From Annona cherimola (taxonomy: Eukaryota > Streptophyta > Magnoliopsida > Magnoliales > Annonaceae): a DNA stretch of 64,000 bases. How positions within the stretch are numbered: the first letter of the stretch is position 1; each line of letters opens with the position of its first letter. A model generated the notes under the pieces. That model saw nothing but the letters and a program-made list of their open reading frames with translations, had not been told where the DNA came from and made no database searches. The DNA lies in NCBI GenBank assembly GCA_030490835.1, contig CM059973.1, positions 85,761,221-85,825,220 on the forward strand. Direction: 5' to 3'. Shown piece after piece: positions 45,635-57,684 of the stretch. A program made the position numbers and the translations under genes.

Positions 45635-46711
45635 TAGGGGTGCAACTTGGTACTGGGTGGGTCCGAACCTGCCCAACCCGACCCTGTACTAAAAATAGAT
45701 TTTATTTTTATCTTTTTTCAAAAAACCCGGTTTCAACCCAACCCGTAGAAATCCGAAACCAAAACTGTGTTCGCATCGACCCGGTCCGAACCCGGTGTAA
45801 TTTATATAATTTTTTCATAAATTATACATGTTTTTTTTTAGCCATTAACTCATTTGAATTTTGAATTTGCTTAAAAGTGAACGTAGACTTATTTAAACTT
45901 GAGATTTGTTTATATTGTCATTTTAAATTTAGATTGCACTTAAATTAGATTGGAATGTTGAATCATTATGCTTAGTGTATTTAGATTTAGTTGCTTTGAA
46001 TAACTGTGTATGTGGATTATGTTTGAATTTGAGTTGACATGATAAATCTATTTCATATTATACTTTCTGTTAGTTTGAATTTCAGATTGTAGTATAAATT
46101 TGATTCATATTTTAAGTTTATTGGTATGATAAGTGGTCAATTTCTATTTTAGCAATTTGTATAATAAATATTCAATTTGAATTCAATTTCAGCAATTTGT
46201 ATAATAATGTTTAGTTTCAACTACAATAGTTGGTATGATATGTTCATTTTCTATTTGTTACACTTGAGTTATTTTCATTAGCTATTAAATATAAATGACC
46301 AACTAATCATAAAACTAACTAATTTTTCATTTATTTGTGTCTATATGGTGCCGAAAAATTGCTTGCAGAGTTCATTCAAAGAATATTGCAGAATTCAGCA
46401 TGATGTTGCAGAATTCAGCATGATGTTGCAGAATTCTTTGAAAGAATGTTGCAGAATTCAGCGTGAGGCTTGACTTCATAAACCCAGGTATGTATATTCC
46501 AATAATTTTCTTTTAGATTACAATTAAATTTGGAAAAAAATAGTTTATTGGTAACCTGAATTCTAATCCAAAACTAAACAAAAATCAATGCGAACATGGT
46601 CCGAACCCAGATTAAATTCTTAGGATTAGGATTCGAATTTACTCCAACTCGGTTGACTTAAGGTTTGAGTTCACTCTAATCCGATATAACCCAACTCGAG
46701 TTGTACCCATA
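45635..46711. mobile_element. Non-autonomous hAT element, 1077 bp, 8-bp TSD
   Basis: Ends TAGGGGTGCAACT and AGTTGTACCCATA (11 of 13 matching as inverted repeats), flanked by GTTTTAGA at 45627-45634 and 46712-46719. The terminal TAGGG-TG-AAC motif and 8-bp duplication are hAT hallmarks. No transposase reading frame. The subterminal part is rich in CCCAACCCGA-type motifs, and a 20-bp unit (GTTGCAGAATTCAGCATGAT) is tandemly repeated around 46402-46445. Confidence 0.85.
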
Positions 46712-46719
46712 GTTTTAGA

Positions 46720-47009
46720 TGGAAGGGAGAATTACTTCCGAGCTGGAAAATGAGGCTCGCAATTGTTTTGTGCAATTAAGTCCGCTGGACTATCGTGCGT
46801 GCAAGTGGGGACTACTTTTGGACGGAAATGCATGTCAGTCACACTTTCGCTGTTGACGCCTTGACGGGTGCTGTTAATGGACACGCAGGCAAAACAATCG
46901 CCGCCCACCGCCAGCCGAGCCGCCAGCGTGTCTCGGCGCTGCAGCCCGCGAGGATAGGGACTTCAGCTGCGCCCGCTGGTGTCCGTTTGGGAATGGGTGC
47001 AGATTAAGG
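46720..47009. other. GC-rich patch of unknown nature
   Basis: A block around 46880-46990 is clearly richer in G/C than its surroundings. Both strands have short open frames without recognisable motifs. No gene call is made. Confidence 0.4.
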
Positions 47010-47024
47010 GTGCGTCTGAGGGAC

Positions 47025-47355
47025 CCATCGTATGCTCCTCGGCCGCGTACTTCTGTGTGCATGCACTTATTTTTTTATTATTTAAAAAAAAAAATTTACA
47101 ATATTGTTAATCTATATGCATTTAATATGTATATAAATTTTTACCATTTTTAAAGTATTTTATATATTTATTTTTTATTTTTGAAAATCAATGGCATTTA
47201 CTGATTTTCAAAAATAAAAAATAAATATCTAAAATACTCCAAAAATGAAAATTTTTTATAAAGATGTTAAATACACTTATATTAACAGTTTTATAAAAAA
47301 ATTCAACAAATTAAAAAAATAGGTACATGCGCCGGAAGCATACGATCGGCCTCCG
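47025..47355. mobile_element. Palindromic MITE, 24-bp terminal repeats
   Basis: ATCGTATGCTCCTCGGCCGC at the left pairs with GCGCCGGAAGCATACGAT at the right; the inside is the shared AT-rich core with mirrored ACTGATTTTCAAAAAT. The terminal repeats differ entirely from those of the copies at 3260, 18923 and 27175. No target duplication found. Confidence 0.7.
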
Positions 47356-47374
47356 CGTCCGAGAGCAGATAAAA

Positions 47375-47625
47375 TTTTTGTTGAAAAGTTTGAAAGAGTA
47401 AAAGTTATTATATAAGATAATATGATAAAGGTAATAATAAAGACTAAAGATGATGAAGTTAAAATAAATAAGTTAGTCGTATCGATAACTGTATGAAAAT
47501 AATTAAAAAGTATGGTAGTTATATAAGAAAATATGAAAAATATAGTAATTATTGAGAGTGAAAAAATTTTAAATTGAAAAGTTTTGACTTCACATTTTAT
47601 ACCTATGGCCAAACACACCCTAAGT
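47375..47625 (-). mobile_element. Tourist-like MITE, minus orientation
   Basis: Right end GGCCAAACACACCCTAA; body is the reverse of the family consensus. The left end is eroded. Confidence 0.65.
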
Positions 47626-47629
47626 TTAA

Positions 47630-49310
47630 AAAAGAAATACATTACCTTTTTAGTGATTTTTTAGTGGTAGTTTAATATTTTAACTATTTAATTATTATAT
47701 ATATTTAACTTTTTAAATTTTCATATAAATGATTTATCTATTTTAAATTTTCTTTTATTTATAATCACTAATTTTATTATATTTTTCGTTTTTAAAATTT
47801 TTCTCATTGCTCTCTGCACAATTTTACTTTTGCGTGGGAATATGAAAGAAATATATATCGTATACTTATGCCTTTTTGAATAATTAGCACTTAATGTGAA
47901 TAATTGCCAGATATTTTTAAAACTAAGAGTATTTTTAAAACTAAGAGTATTTTTTAATCTAAGGGCCAAAAAGAACCATTTAGTACTTCACTCTTATTTC
48001 AATCAACTACTAGTAAATTACATTATATAGTTGATTATAATGTGTAAAAGGTACATGGAGCTGGATTCAAGCTCTTGAACAAAACAAAGAAACAGAACCA
48101 TAGTGTAATGATGTATATTACTAATAAAATAAATTGCATTAACATTATAAAAAAAAAGATATATTACAATTGAAAAGAATGTTTTGAAAATTGAAAAAAG
48201 TTGTTTAGAAATTAAGGATACACAACCATTCAAAGATCTTAAATTCTTTGAAATACTTTCTTATTTCTCATTCTTATATTACTTTGGTTGCGGAAGATAT
48301 TCATTTTGTTACATATAATATTGTTAATTTAATTTTAACTGTGCAAAAGAAAAGTTTCTCTGGACAAATATATAAAGGGATGATTTTCCGATAGTGAAAT
48401 GTTTGGGTATCCGCCTATTCGGTGTGCGATTAATGGGATGGGAATTGATACAGATTCTTAAGCTTATTAATTCATCACTTAAAAATCCTATTTTAACCTT
48501 TTTATCCTTATATTTTAATAATTTTTCTTTCATATTGCACTCTAATTATCCTATTTATTTCATCTTTATTCATATAATTTCATACCAATTACACAATTCT
48601 CAAAATATTTAATTTCTTACTTCTCACCCCATCCCACCATTCCTATAATTTTCAAATTACTAAACATCGCCTTTGCGTACTTTTTCATTTTTTAGGTTTC
48701 TACTTTAGAAGTTATATATTTACAATTTGATAATCCCAAAGTGCATTTTTTCAATTCAATATAACGGATTTTCGCCGATGATTAAATGCAAAAGACTATG
48801 CTCCAGAAATGGAAGATAAAAATCCCATCACAAGCCGGAGAAAAGAATTAACGCTCTGACCGGAGTGGCAAGTGTGTACCTCCTGGCTATATGCCTGGAC
48901 ACGCCAACTTTCTCATTTGAGACCGCAGCATTTGAGGCTTAGTCGGTGGGAGTTTTTAAGGCGGGGTCCCCCGTCTCGCACGGGCTACGATCTTTTGACA
49001 CGTGCTTGCCTTTGCAAATCAATTATTTAACTTTTTAAAATGGAGCGCACACATTTTGTCGTGCCTACATATTAAAGTGCCAGAGGAGTTGATGGTGGGC
49101 CACACTGTCCCGTGCATGCACTGTTTGTACTTTGGTTGGCAATGACTGATCACGTGGACAGGCATACGTGAAACATGAAAAATCATTGGCATTAATTGAC
49201 ACAAATACTAAAATATTCTAAAATTCTAAAATTAAATTAAAAGAACTGAGATCAGTTGTTGGCATAGGCAAGCACTGCTGAAAGATTATGGTCTTGGTCT
49301 GGTTCGATAA
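47630..49310. other. AT-rich intergenic DNA
   Basis: No gene, terminal repeat pair or RNA gene recognised. A G/C-rich island lies at 48930-49000. Confidence 0.45.
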
Positions 49311-49314
49311 CGTG

Positions 49315-50200
49315 CACGGGTGCAAGTGGGTTGGTTTTGTAGCCAATTAAACCCAACCCAACTTCTCCTCATCCTAACCCTGTATAACCCATTTTCTCGA
49401 ATCCTGCCCACCCCAACTTCTGGCCAACACTATAAGAGAACACAACTCAGAGGCGAAGGCAAGATTCCACACTTCAGGGTGGGGAAGGATTCAATGAACT
49501 TGAATGGAATTTAAAAATAAGATGAAAATATAATGATTTGTACTAAATGAAAAAATTATATTTAAATTTGAAAAAAATTACCCTTGTGAATTGAAAATCC
49601 CGTCCTATGTACATATGTTTCAAGTACCTTACATCTTTTCAAACACCTCCTAAGTCAAAAATATTTATTCTCAATATTTCTGGGCATGCGTAATTAAATA
49701 CAAAATGAAAAAATTATATTTAGCTTTTATAATTATTAGACGCGAATAGAATGGTTAATAATATATCATTATTATATGCAAGACCACCTGGCCTAAGTAT
49801 TCAAACAATTGTCTATTTAAATTTGAAGAATTTATTAAAATAATTATCTATTCTAAATAAGTTAATAATTTGAAAATTTTATATATAATAAAATATGTTT
49901 AGACATCATATATAAATATTAATATTGCTGTTATAATTGAATTTTGACATTTTGCAACTAAATTATGCTTGTCCATTTTTTTTTGTTCCACTAGATCGTT
50001 ATGAATGATCTTAATTTATTTTTAGATACTAAATAATTTGTATCGACGGGGATGAACGCTGCTAGGCATGATGAAGTTGGGTTGATTGGATTTGGGTCGG
50101 TCCAACCCATTTTAGAAATCCACCCAAAGCTAACTTATGTTTAAATGGGCTAGGCTAGATGGGTTAGTGGGCTAACCTAACTCACTTGCACTGCTAGTCA
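49315..50200. repeat. Possible hAT-derived element
   Basis: GGGTGCAAGTGGGTTGG at the left resembles the complement of CCTAACTCACTTGCACTG at the right, in keeping with hAT termini and the CCCAACC-rich subterminal sequence. A matching 8-bp duplication is not visible, so the pairing is tentative. Confidence 0.4.
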
Positions 50201-50676
50201 TCACATCCAAACATTTAGTTGGATCCAAAATAAAACTCTCCAGTGAAATGTAGGTTAATACCAAAATTTGCCAGAGCTGTTTTGTGGGGTTATTATTTAA
50301 ATTAAAATCAACTAGTTATATGTTTTACCGTCATTTATTTTATTATGTGGTCAAAAACAAAAAATATTTCAATTAAAATATTGACCTACTTAAAATATAT
50401 AATTATATATAAATTATGAAAATTACTTAAATATATTCATAAACCATTAAAATGTTAGCAATATTTATATCATTCATCGACATAAATAATATTTTAGATG
50501 GATTGAATATCGAATTTACAATATTGAAATTGATATGTAAATTATACAATTTTGTTAAATTGATTTTTCATGTATCTTTGATGAGGCCATGTGCATATTT
50601 GATTTAGATACAACTTATTTCAACGAAACAAATAATTTTATGTATATAACTCGAGGAGTGCATTTTACATCATTCT

Positions 50677-51914
50677 TAAGGGTGCAATAAGATTGGGTGG
50701 GAAGGCCTGAAGCCTAATCCCAATCCTAATTCATCTATTAAATTTCAACTCTAATCCGTATTTTAATTATTTAAAAATAACAACCTTAATTTATTTATTA
50801 ATTCACTTAAAAAAACTAAACCCTAATCTTGCTATAATCTATTTTTGAGACAATAATATTCATTTTAACAAAAAACTAAATTATTTTCATCCACACTAAT
50901 AATTTTAAAAATCTTTCATGATAGTATTAATATATTTTCAAGTTAAATTAATTTTTTATTGATATATTTACACACGTATCAATATTTCTTACAATGTAGC
51001 CTTGAAACATTTTTACAAATTTTAATAAGACAATCTACTCTCATCAAAGAATTTAGAGACGCAACATAATTCCACCACTGAAATATGGAGATATATCTCC
51101 GCTTGAGAAATTAAGAAAATGCAACTCCCAAATAATTGATGGGGCCAAATGCATCTCTATCATTTCAAAATCATACTAGTTTTATGCCTAGGTAATGACC
51201 TCACCACTAGGGTGACATCTTGATAGTTTCAAGTTGAATCAGTTGTGAATAGATTCAAAAAGTCCCTAGTTGCTAAGAAAGACTATGCTTATGCATATAG
51301 AGAATTTTTGTCAATTCACAATCTATTTAATTTGAAAATTTAATGATACTAGCATAAATGAAATTAAGCTAGAAAATATGAGCAAGGAAGAAAACCTTTT
51401 AAAATTGTTGGCACGAATAAAGATAATTTAATTTTTCTTTGGTATAAATGTTAATATCCCTTTAATAAATGAGGTTGATTGGTTTAATAAGTTATTTGTA
51501 TTAGGTGTGACTAAGTTGTAAGCAAGTTGTGAGACAACTAATTTATTAACAACTACATGACGTAAAATAAATTTAGACTTAAACTATTAATAACTTAAAA
51601 ACAAACTTGATAATCATATAAAGTTGCATATAATTGATCCAAATCTCAATATTCCAATAAATGTTTAACAATTGATCCTAAAATTTTTTGCATCAATATG
51701 AAAAAAATTCGAACACTTGGATTGCTAGTAGGTTAGTAAGTTAGGCGATTAGACATGTTAAACAGTTGATAGGCTGATAATTCTCAATCTGTGACCATTT
51801 ATTTCAAATAAATAGGTTGAATGGATCACTAATTGAGTTAGCCGGTTAGTAAAAGCCAATCCCAATTTGTTTTAAAAGGGATTAACGAGTTACCTTATTT
51901 ATATTGCACCCTTG
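50677..51914. mobile_element. Non-autonomous hAT element, 1238 bp
   Basis: Ends TAAGGGTGCAAT and ATTGCACCCTTG; flanks ATCATTCT (50669-50676) and ATCATTAT (51915-51922) form an 8-bp duplication with one mismatch. AT-rich, non-coding interior. Confidence 0.75.
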
Positions 51915-51922
51915 ATCATTAT

Positions 51923-53159
51923 AGACTTAGGTTAAAATTGAGGAATTATCGTCAATTATTTGTCAAGAACAATGTCAATGAATTGTCACTGAATTGTACT
52001 TTAATTTTTAACATGTTAATTTGATATAAATAAGATTTTTAATGTTTACAAAGCTAAAAAAAATTAAATTGGCCTAAATTTTTTATTTAAGTTGTAAATG
52101 AATTTTTCTACATTAACTTGTTTTCGCAAATTTAGTATGATATCTATGATTAAAAATATTTTTATTATAACTATTATAATTAAAAATGTTTTACTATTAC
52201 TAGTTAATAAATTATAGAATCTTTGTATCTATAAATTTAACATAGATATGAATTTATATTTGATAGATATACAACTTTTAAGTTTGTTATACTTGACTCT
52301 TATCTCCTATTCGACTCATCACTCGATACCAACTAAGAATTGTTTCCCAATCCATTGAAAAGAGATAAGAATTGAGAGACAAGTAGACCTTGTCTAAATC
52401 CAATATTAAAAGCAGGATTTGATAATTTTTTTAAAATATATAATTAGGGTTGGGCTAACTTTGGCCCAATCTAACCTATCTTGAAACTCACTTGTGTATG
52501 GAAGTCATTTGCAAAAAATTTGATGTAAGGATAGTTTGTGTTTAGAGGGTATATGTACTTAGGAATAGAAAAAGAAGATAAGAAAAGTTATATCACAAAT
52601 AAGTAAATAATATAGTAAAATAAAAAATAAATTGTTATTTTTCGATAATGATTTAACATCTTTTTATATCAAATATGAGAAGATTCTCTCCTTTTCCATA
52701 TAATTTAGTATATTAACTACTCAAATGTTGTAGTTTCTAATTATTACTTTTATCAAAGCATTTGGTAATAGCCACAATGCACAAGGCATCGTGGTAAGTC
52801 AGGTCGGTGGTCTCAACCTTAAATCACCTTGCGTATGGGTGTATTCGTAAGTCCCGCTAGTATGCGAGTTTATACATTTCTCTCATGCATGAGTATTTAC
52901 ACATTTTCCCATGCATGTAAGTGTTATAGATTTATCTCTGTATAGGAGTTATGAAAGATACTATTGTAATATCAGTTGTCATATTGTATAAATATCAATA
53001 AAAAAATCCTTAAGAAAAAGGAGAAATAGATATTTATGTATTTTCATGTAATTATCTTTTATATTTTAATTTTATTATTTATTATTTATCATTACTCTTA
53101 TTATACCACATTATTCTCTTTCATTTTTTTTAGAACTTTCTACAAAAACAAAATTCTTT
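51923..53159. other. AT-rich intergenic DNA
   Basis: No gene recognised. A moderately G/C-rich piece at 52770-52980 has the look of an old repeat but without identifiable ends. Confidence 0.4.
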
Positions 53160-53450
53160 GGGTGTGTTTGTTTAGGGTAAAAAAGTGTCAAATAAAACTT
53201 TTCAATCTAAAACTTTTCACTCTCCATAATTACTCTATTTTTTAATTATTTTTTCACATTTTTCTATACAAACTACCCTACTTTTCAATCATTTCTACAC
53301 AACTACCCATACAACTAACCTATCTATTTTAACTTTATTCTCTTTACTCCTCATCATTACTCCTATTATATCATATCATTTTCTATTGATTTGACAACTT
53401 CTACTCCAGAAACTTTTCATTAAAAGTTTTACCTCCAACCAAACACACTC
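53160..53450 (+). mobile_element. Tourist/Harbinger-like MITE, 291 bp
   Basis: Terminal repeats GGGTGTGTTTG and CAAACACACTC; TTT on both sides (53157-53159, 53451-53453) as a 3-bp duplication. Almost the same sequence as the copy at 14045, so one of the youngest in the window. Confidence 0.82.
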
Positions 53451-53890
53451 TTTATTTTTTTCCAAGTGCCAAAGACATCCACATTCCAATAGTTTTTCCA
53501 TGCAATCATTTTGTTTATTTTATCTTTATTCTATTTACTTTTTACTGTTATCCACATTATATTAAATCACTCATTCATTTTTCAAAATTTTTACTTAAAA
53601 TAACACAATACCAATGAAAATATCATGGGGCATGATCACCGGGGCAGGCACAAAAATGTATTTTTATATTTTGAAAATTATTAATCTTAATATATTTAAC
53701 TTATATAAAATAAATAATACATTTTTAGTCATCTCCCTCCTCCACAAAACTTGTTTGCGACTGATTTGGAATGATGCTGCAAATCTCATGGCGGGAGCCA
53801 TCGGTTGAGACGTGGGAATCACGGGTTACGATTTACGAACCACGGAAGTAAGATCAGGGCTAAGATTACGGATACATATAATTTTTTAGA

Positions 53891-53898
53891 TATATAAG
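53891..53898 (+). promoter_or_regulatory. Probable TATA box of the DYW-PPR gene
   Basis: TATATAAG lies 57 bp before the start codon, which would place transcription start around 53922-53930 and give a short leader. Confidence 0.45.
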
Positions 53899-53954
53899 AT
53901 TACGGATAATTTGTCTAGAGGCCTCATCAGTCATCACTTGAACGTCGAGGAGTA

Positions 53955-56408
53955 ATGGCTTCCATGCTCAAATCTTCTCTGCCGCTCCACTCATCCCCTC
54001 CTCCCACTGGAATGCGCCCCTCCTCCCCTCCTCCCAACAGCCATGATCCTTTCCTGCCTCCGAAAGCCTTCCTCTCCCAACCTTTCTTCTCCCACTCTCC
54101 TCTACTCCTCGACCTCTGCTCCGACATCAAAGAGCTTCACCATATGCTCTCTCCCATCATCAAATCCGGTCTCTCCACTCACCCTCCAGTTCAGGCCAAG
54201 CTCGTCAGCCTCTTCTCCAAGTTCGGGCACCTCCACCACGCCATCCTCGTGTTCGACCGCGTCGATTCCAAGACTGAGGGATCATACCACGCGATCCTGA
54301 AGGGGCACGCCAGACACTCTCACGTTGAAGATGGGCTGTCGTTCTTTACTCGAATGAAGCTCTCCGATGTCCGGCCCGTGGTTTATAACTTCACCTATTT
54401 GTTGAAGAACTGCGGCGATAATTCGAAGCTGAAACGGGGGAGGGAGATCCATTCGCAGCTCGTTGCTCATGGGTTCGAGTCGAATATGTTTGCGATGACT
54501 GCTGCGATGAACATGTACGCGAAATGCGGGCAGCTTGACGATGCGAGGAAGATGTTCGATAGAATGTCCCAGAAAGATTTGACGGCTTGGAATGCAATCA
54601 TTGCAGGATATGCGCAGAACGGGTTTGCGAGGCAAGCATTAGAGCTAGTTTATTTGATGCAGGAGGAGGGTGAGAAGCCTGATTCAATCACCCTGGTTTC
54701 CTTACTGCCAGCCTGCTCTGATATTCGTTCTTCGAGGTTCGGTAGATCAATTCATGGTTATGCTATCAGAGCTGGTTTTGACTCTCTGGTGAATATTGCA
54801 ACAGCCCTCACGGACATGTATTCGAAATGTGAGGCAATTAGGATTGGGAGGCTAGTGTTTGATAGGATGCAGATAAGGAATGTGGTTTCGTGGAATTCAA
54901 TCATTGATGGGTACACTCAAAGTGGTGATGCTGAGGAAGCAATGAAGATGTTCAAGAACATGCTGGATAAGGGGATAAAACCCACAAATGTTACTATCAT
55001 GGCAGCACTACAGGCTTGTGGAGAATTAGGGGATCTTGAACAAGGAGAGTATATTCATGAACTATTGATTCAAATTGGGCTAGAGTCTGATTCTTCTGTT
55101 ATGAATTCTTTAATTGCCATGTTTTGCAAGTGTAAGAGGGTAGATGCAGCTGCAAGAATATTTGAAAACCTGACAGATAGAAATCTTGTTTCCTGGAATG
55201 CAATGATTTTGGGGTTTGCACAAAATGGATATTCAAAAGATGCACTGAATCTCTTTAGCAGAATGCAACAGGAAAAAGTTAAGCCCGATTCTTTTACTTT
55301 AGCAAGTGTTATTCCTGCAGTAGCAGATGTATCTGTGCTACGCCAAGGGAAATGGGTACATGGATTTGCTATTAGATCATGTCTGGAGAAGAATGTTTTT
55401 GTGATGACTGGACTTGTTGATATGTATGCAAAGTGCGGGGGTGTTCACATTGCACGGGAGCTGTTTAATATGATGGATGAGCCGCATGTGACAACATGGA
55501 ATGCCATGATTGATGGTTATGGAACTCATGGCTTTGGTAAAGCTGCAGTCGAGCTGTTCGAGGAGATGCAAAGAAGTCCTACCAAGCCAAATGATGTAAG
55601 CTTCCTGTGTGTTCTTTCTGCTTGCAGCCATTCTGGGTTGGTGGATGAGGGTTGGCGTTACTTCGTCAGCATGAAACAGGACTATGGGATTGAGCCATCA
55701 ATGGATCATTATGGTTCCATGGTGGACATTCTTGGGCGCGCTGGGAAGCTTGACGAAGCCTGGGACTTCATTCAAAAGATGCCAATTGAACCTGGCATTA
55801 GTATATTTGGTGCTATGCTGGGTGCCTGCAAGATTCACCAAAATGTTGACTTAGGAGAAAAGGCAGCAAGGAGGTTGTTTGAACTAGAGCCACAAGATGC
55901 TGGGTATTATGTGCTGTTGGCTAATATATATGCAACAGCTTCAATGTGGGATAATGTGGCTAAGGTAAGAAAAATGATGGAAAAGAAAGGGCTGAAAAAG
56001 AATCCTGGTTGGAGTTCTATCGAGTTTAAAAATAAGGTTCACAGTTTCTACTCTGGTAGCACAAACCACCCACAAACTGAGATGATATATGCTAAACTAA
56101 ATGAACTAATGGATGAGATAAAGGCTATTGGTTATGTGCCGGATACCAATTCAAAACATGATGTGGAGGATGATGTTAAAGAACAGCTGCTGAACAGTCA
56201 TAGTGAGAGGCTGGCTATTGTGTTTGGACTCATTAATACGAGCCCAGGGACCACAATCCAGATAAGGAAGAACCTTCGTGTGTGTGGTGATTGCCATAAT
56301 GTAACGAAGTACATCTCACTGCTTACAAAGAGAGAAATCATAGTAAGAGACATCAACCGGTTCCACCATTTCAAGGATGGGAATTGCTCTTGCCGAGATT
56401 ATTGGTGA
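53955..56408 (+). CDS. CRR22: DYW-class pentatricopeptide repeat protein, CRR22-like
   Basis: Intronless, 817 aa. The Ser/Pro-rich N-terminus (about 50 residues, few acids) fits a chloroplast transit peptide. PLS-type PPR repeats run from about residue 90 to 620 (VVYNFTYLLKNCGDNSKLKR, TTWNAMIDGYGTHGFGKAA). E/E+ motifs and a full DYW deaminase domain follow: the HxE zinc/catalytic site (H749, E751), CxxC (C777, C780), the PG box and the terminal CSCRDYW. From memory of Arabidopsis At1g11290 (CRR22) the repeat order and many blocks correspond. CRR22 edits ndhB, ndhD and rpoB sites in chloroplast RNA; orthology and targets here are inferred. The ORF is intact and GC-rich at its 5' end. Confidence 0.88.
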   Translation: MASMLKSSLPLHSSPPPTGMRPSSPPPNSHDPFLPPKAFLSQPFFSHSPLLLDLCSDIKELHHMLSPIIKSGLSTHPPVQAKLVSLFSKFGHLHHAILVFDRVDSKTEGSYHAILKGHARHSHVEDGLSFFTRMKLSDVRPVVYNFTYLLKNCGDNSKLKRGREIHSQLVAHGFESNMFAMTAAMNMYAKCGQLDDARKMFDRMSQKDLTAWNAIIAGYAQNGFARQALELVYLMQEEGEKPDSITLVSLLPACSDIRSSRFGRSIHGYAIRAGFDSLVNIATALTDMYSKCEAIRIGRLVFDRMQIRNVVSWNSIIDGYTQSGDAEEAMKMFKNMLDKGIKPTNVTIMAALQACGELGDLEQGEYIHELLIQIGLESDSSVMNSLIAMFCKCKRVDAAARIFENLTDRNLVSWNAMILGFAQNGYSKDALNLFSRMQQEKVKPDSFTLASVIPAVADVSVLRQGKWVHGFAIRSCLEKNVFVMTGLVDMYAKCGGVHIARELFNMMDEPHVTTWNAMIDGYGTHGFGKAAVELFEEMQRSPTKPNDVSFLCVLSACSHSGLVDEGWRYFVSMKQDYGIEPSMDHYGSMVDILGRAGKLDEAWDFIQKMPIEPGISIFGAMLGACKIHQNVDLGEKAARRLFELEPQDAGYYVLLANIYATASMWDNVAKVRKMMEKKGLKKNPGWSSIEFKNKVHSFYSGSTNHPQTEMIYAKLNELMDEIKAIGYVPDTNSKHDVEDDVKEQLLNSHSERLAIVFGLINTSPGTTIQIRKNLRVCGDCHNVTKYISLLTKREIIVRDINRFHHFKDGNCSCRDYW

Positions 56409-57049
56409 TTGTGTATAACTGGAGATGCTTTAACATCCATTGTCAGATCTTTTATTTTATTTTAAATTTTGATTTGTTGATCCACTGTCAAATCTTAAGT
56501 CAAGGGAGATTGTATATTTTTGCATGGCTGAGCTTAAACGACAAGATGCATCAAAAGATTGCTGCAGACAATTGGGATGGACAATTTTGGTCAACTGTGC
56601 ACGTAGGCCAAACGCCGACACTAGTTGAAGAGGAGTATCCCTCGGCTGAGAGGAACTTTTGTCATCCTCCAAAGCTTGAAATAGTGAAGAACTGGACTGA
56701 AAGTGTTCACGAGGTCTGCGACACCAATTCCAAGCAGAGTAATTTGACTGAAGAATTCTCACCTGATGTGCGAATGATGTTGAGGTTTGTTGGTTGAGGG
56801 GAATGTTTGGCATCCCCTATAGCTTTAAACAGTGAAAAGAACTATCCTCTCCAAATATCTGTAACACCTCTACGCTGAGTAATATGACTGAAGCATTATG
56901 TATGAGTGGCGTTGGAAGTTTGAGAAACAGATTATGCTGCAATCTCTCAAGAATTGTGTCATATTCTTGAATCGAATAGAGATTCCTTTGGCAAATTCAG
57001 CCACTGCCTGTATGAGATCCAATCTGTGTATTATTTGAGTGTCGATTTG

Positions 57050-57668
57050 TGTTGGGATTTTAGGCTATCCCCTTCTTGTGTAGATTAAATAGGAATGATT
57101 AATCACAGACAATAAATATTGCAAATAATAAGCAATCAAACCACGGGAAAAACACACCACAATTTTTACGTGGAAAACCCCTCTTTACCAAAGGGGAAAA
57201 ACCACGGGACCCAGTCCAGGTAAATCTTCCACTATAGAATAATGGGATTACAACTCAATGTCTTCTCTAGTCAAAACTAGAGGATTTCATCATCACAATA
57301 AGGATGGATTTCAGTACAGAAATTAATCAAGGTAGATCTCACCAAATCTGAGATGACGGCAGAATTTTCTCTCTAGCTGGAAGAGATGACTGTCGTAGAA
57401 ACCTTGAGCATATGAGGATAAAATCCTCCTCCGTCCGTCGAAGCTGCTGATGCTGCTGCTCTGAAAAACCGAGACGGGAAAACTCTCTCTGACGAATATA
57501 ATCGTCTCTGCTGTGAGAGCCGAGAAGAGAAGAGAGAGATGATATCTCTCTCTCACGCACGCGCCGAAAGCAGAGGCAAGAGGACAAAAGCAGGTAAGGA
57601 AATTTTCATATAAGCCAAAATGGGTGGGTCCCCCACTTTGACTTCATGTGGGAGGAACCCACCTAACA
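57050..57668 (-). repeat. 3' LTR of the intact Copia element
   Basis: Read on the minus strand: TGTTAGGTGGG to AATCCCAACA. A TATA motif (CTTATATGAAA, minus strand, near 57606-57616) gives the likely promoter. The LTR has short open frames that are probably leader, not protein. Confidence 0.95.
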
Positions 57669-57684
57669 AATCTCCCCCTTCCGA

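Noticed and set aside
49315..50200. Confident hAT element
   Set aside because: End similarity is real, but flanking 8-bp sequences do not match, so it is listed only as possible.
52770..52990. SINE
   Set aside because: Some resemblance in composition but no convincing box B and no target duplication.
56384..56797. 137-codon frame overlapping the end of the DYW-PPR gene
   Set aside because: Starts inside the PPR stop region and has no motif; more likely 3' UTR.
57323..57587. 77- and 82-codon frames in both Copia LTRs
   Set aside because: Identical in both LTRs because the LTRs are near-identical; Ser/Arg-rich leader sequence without a known domain.
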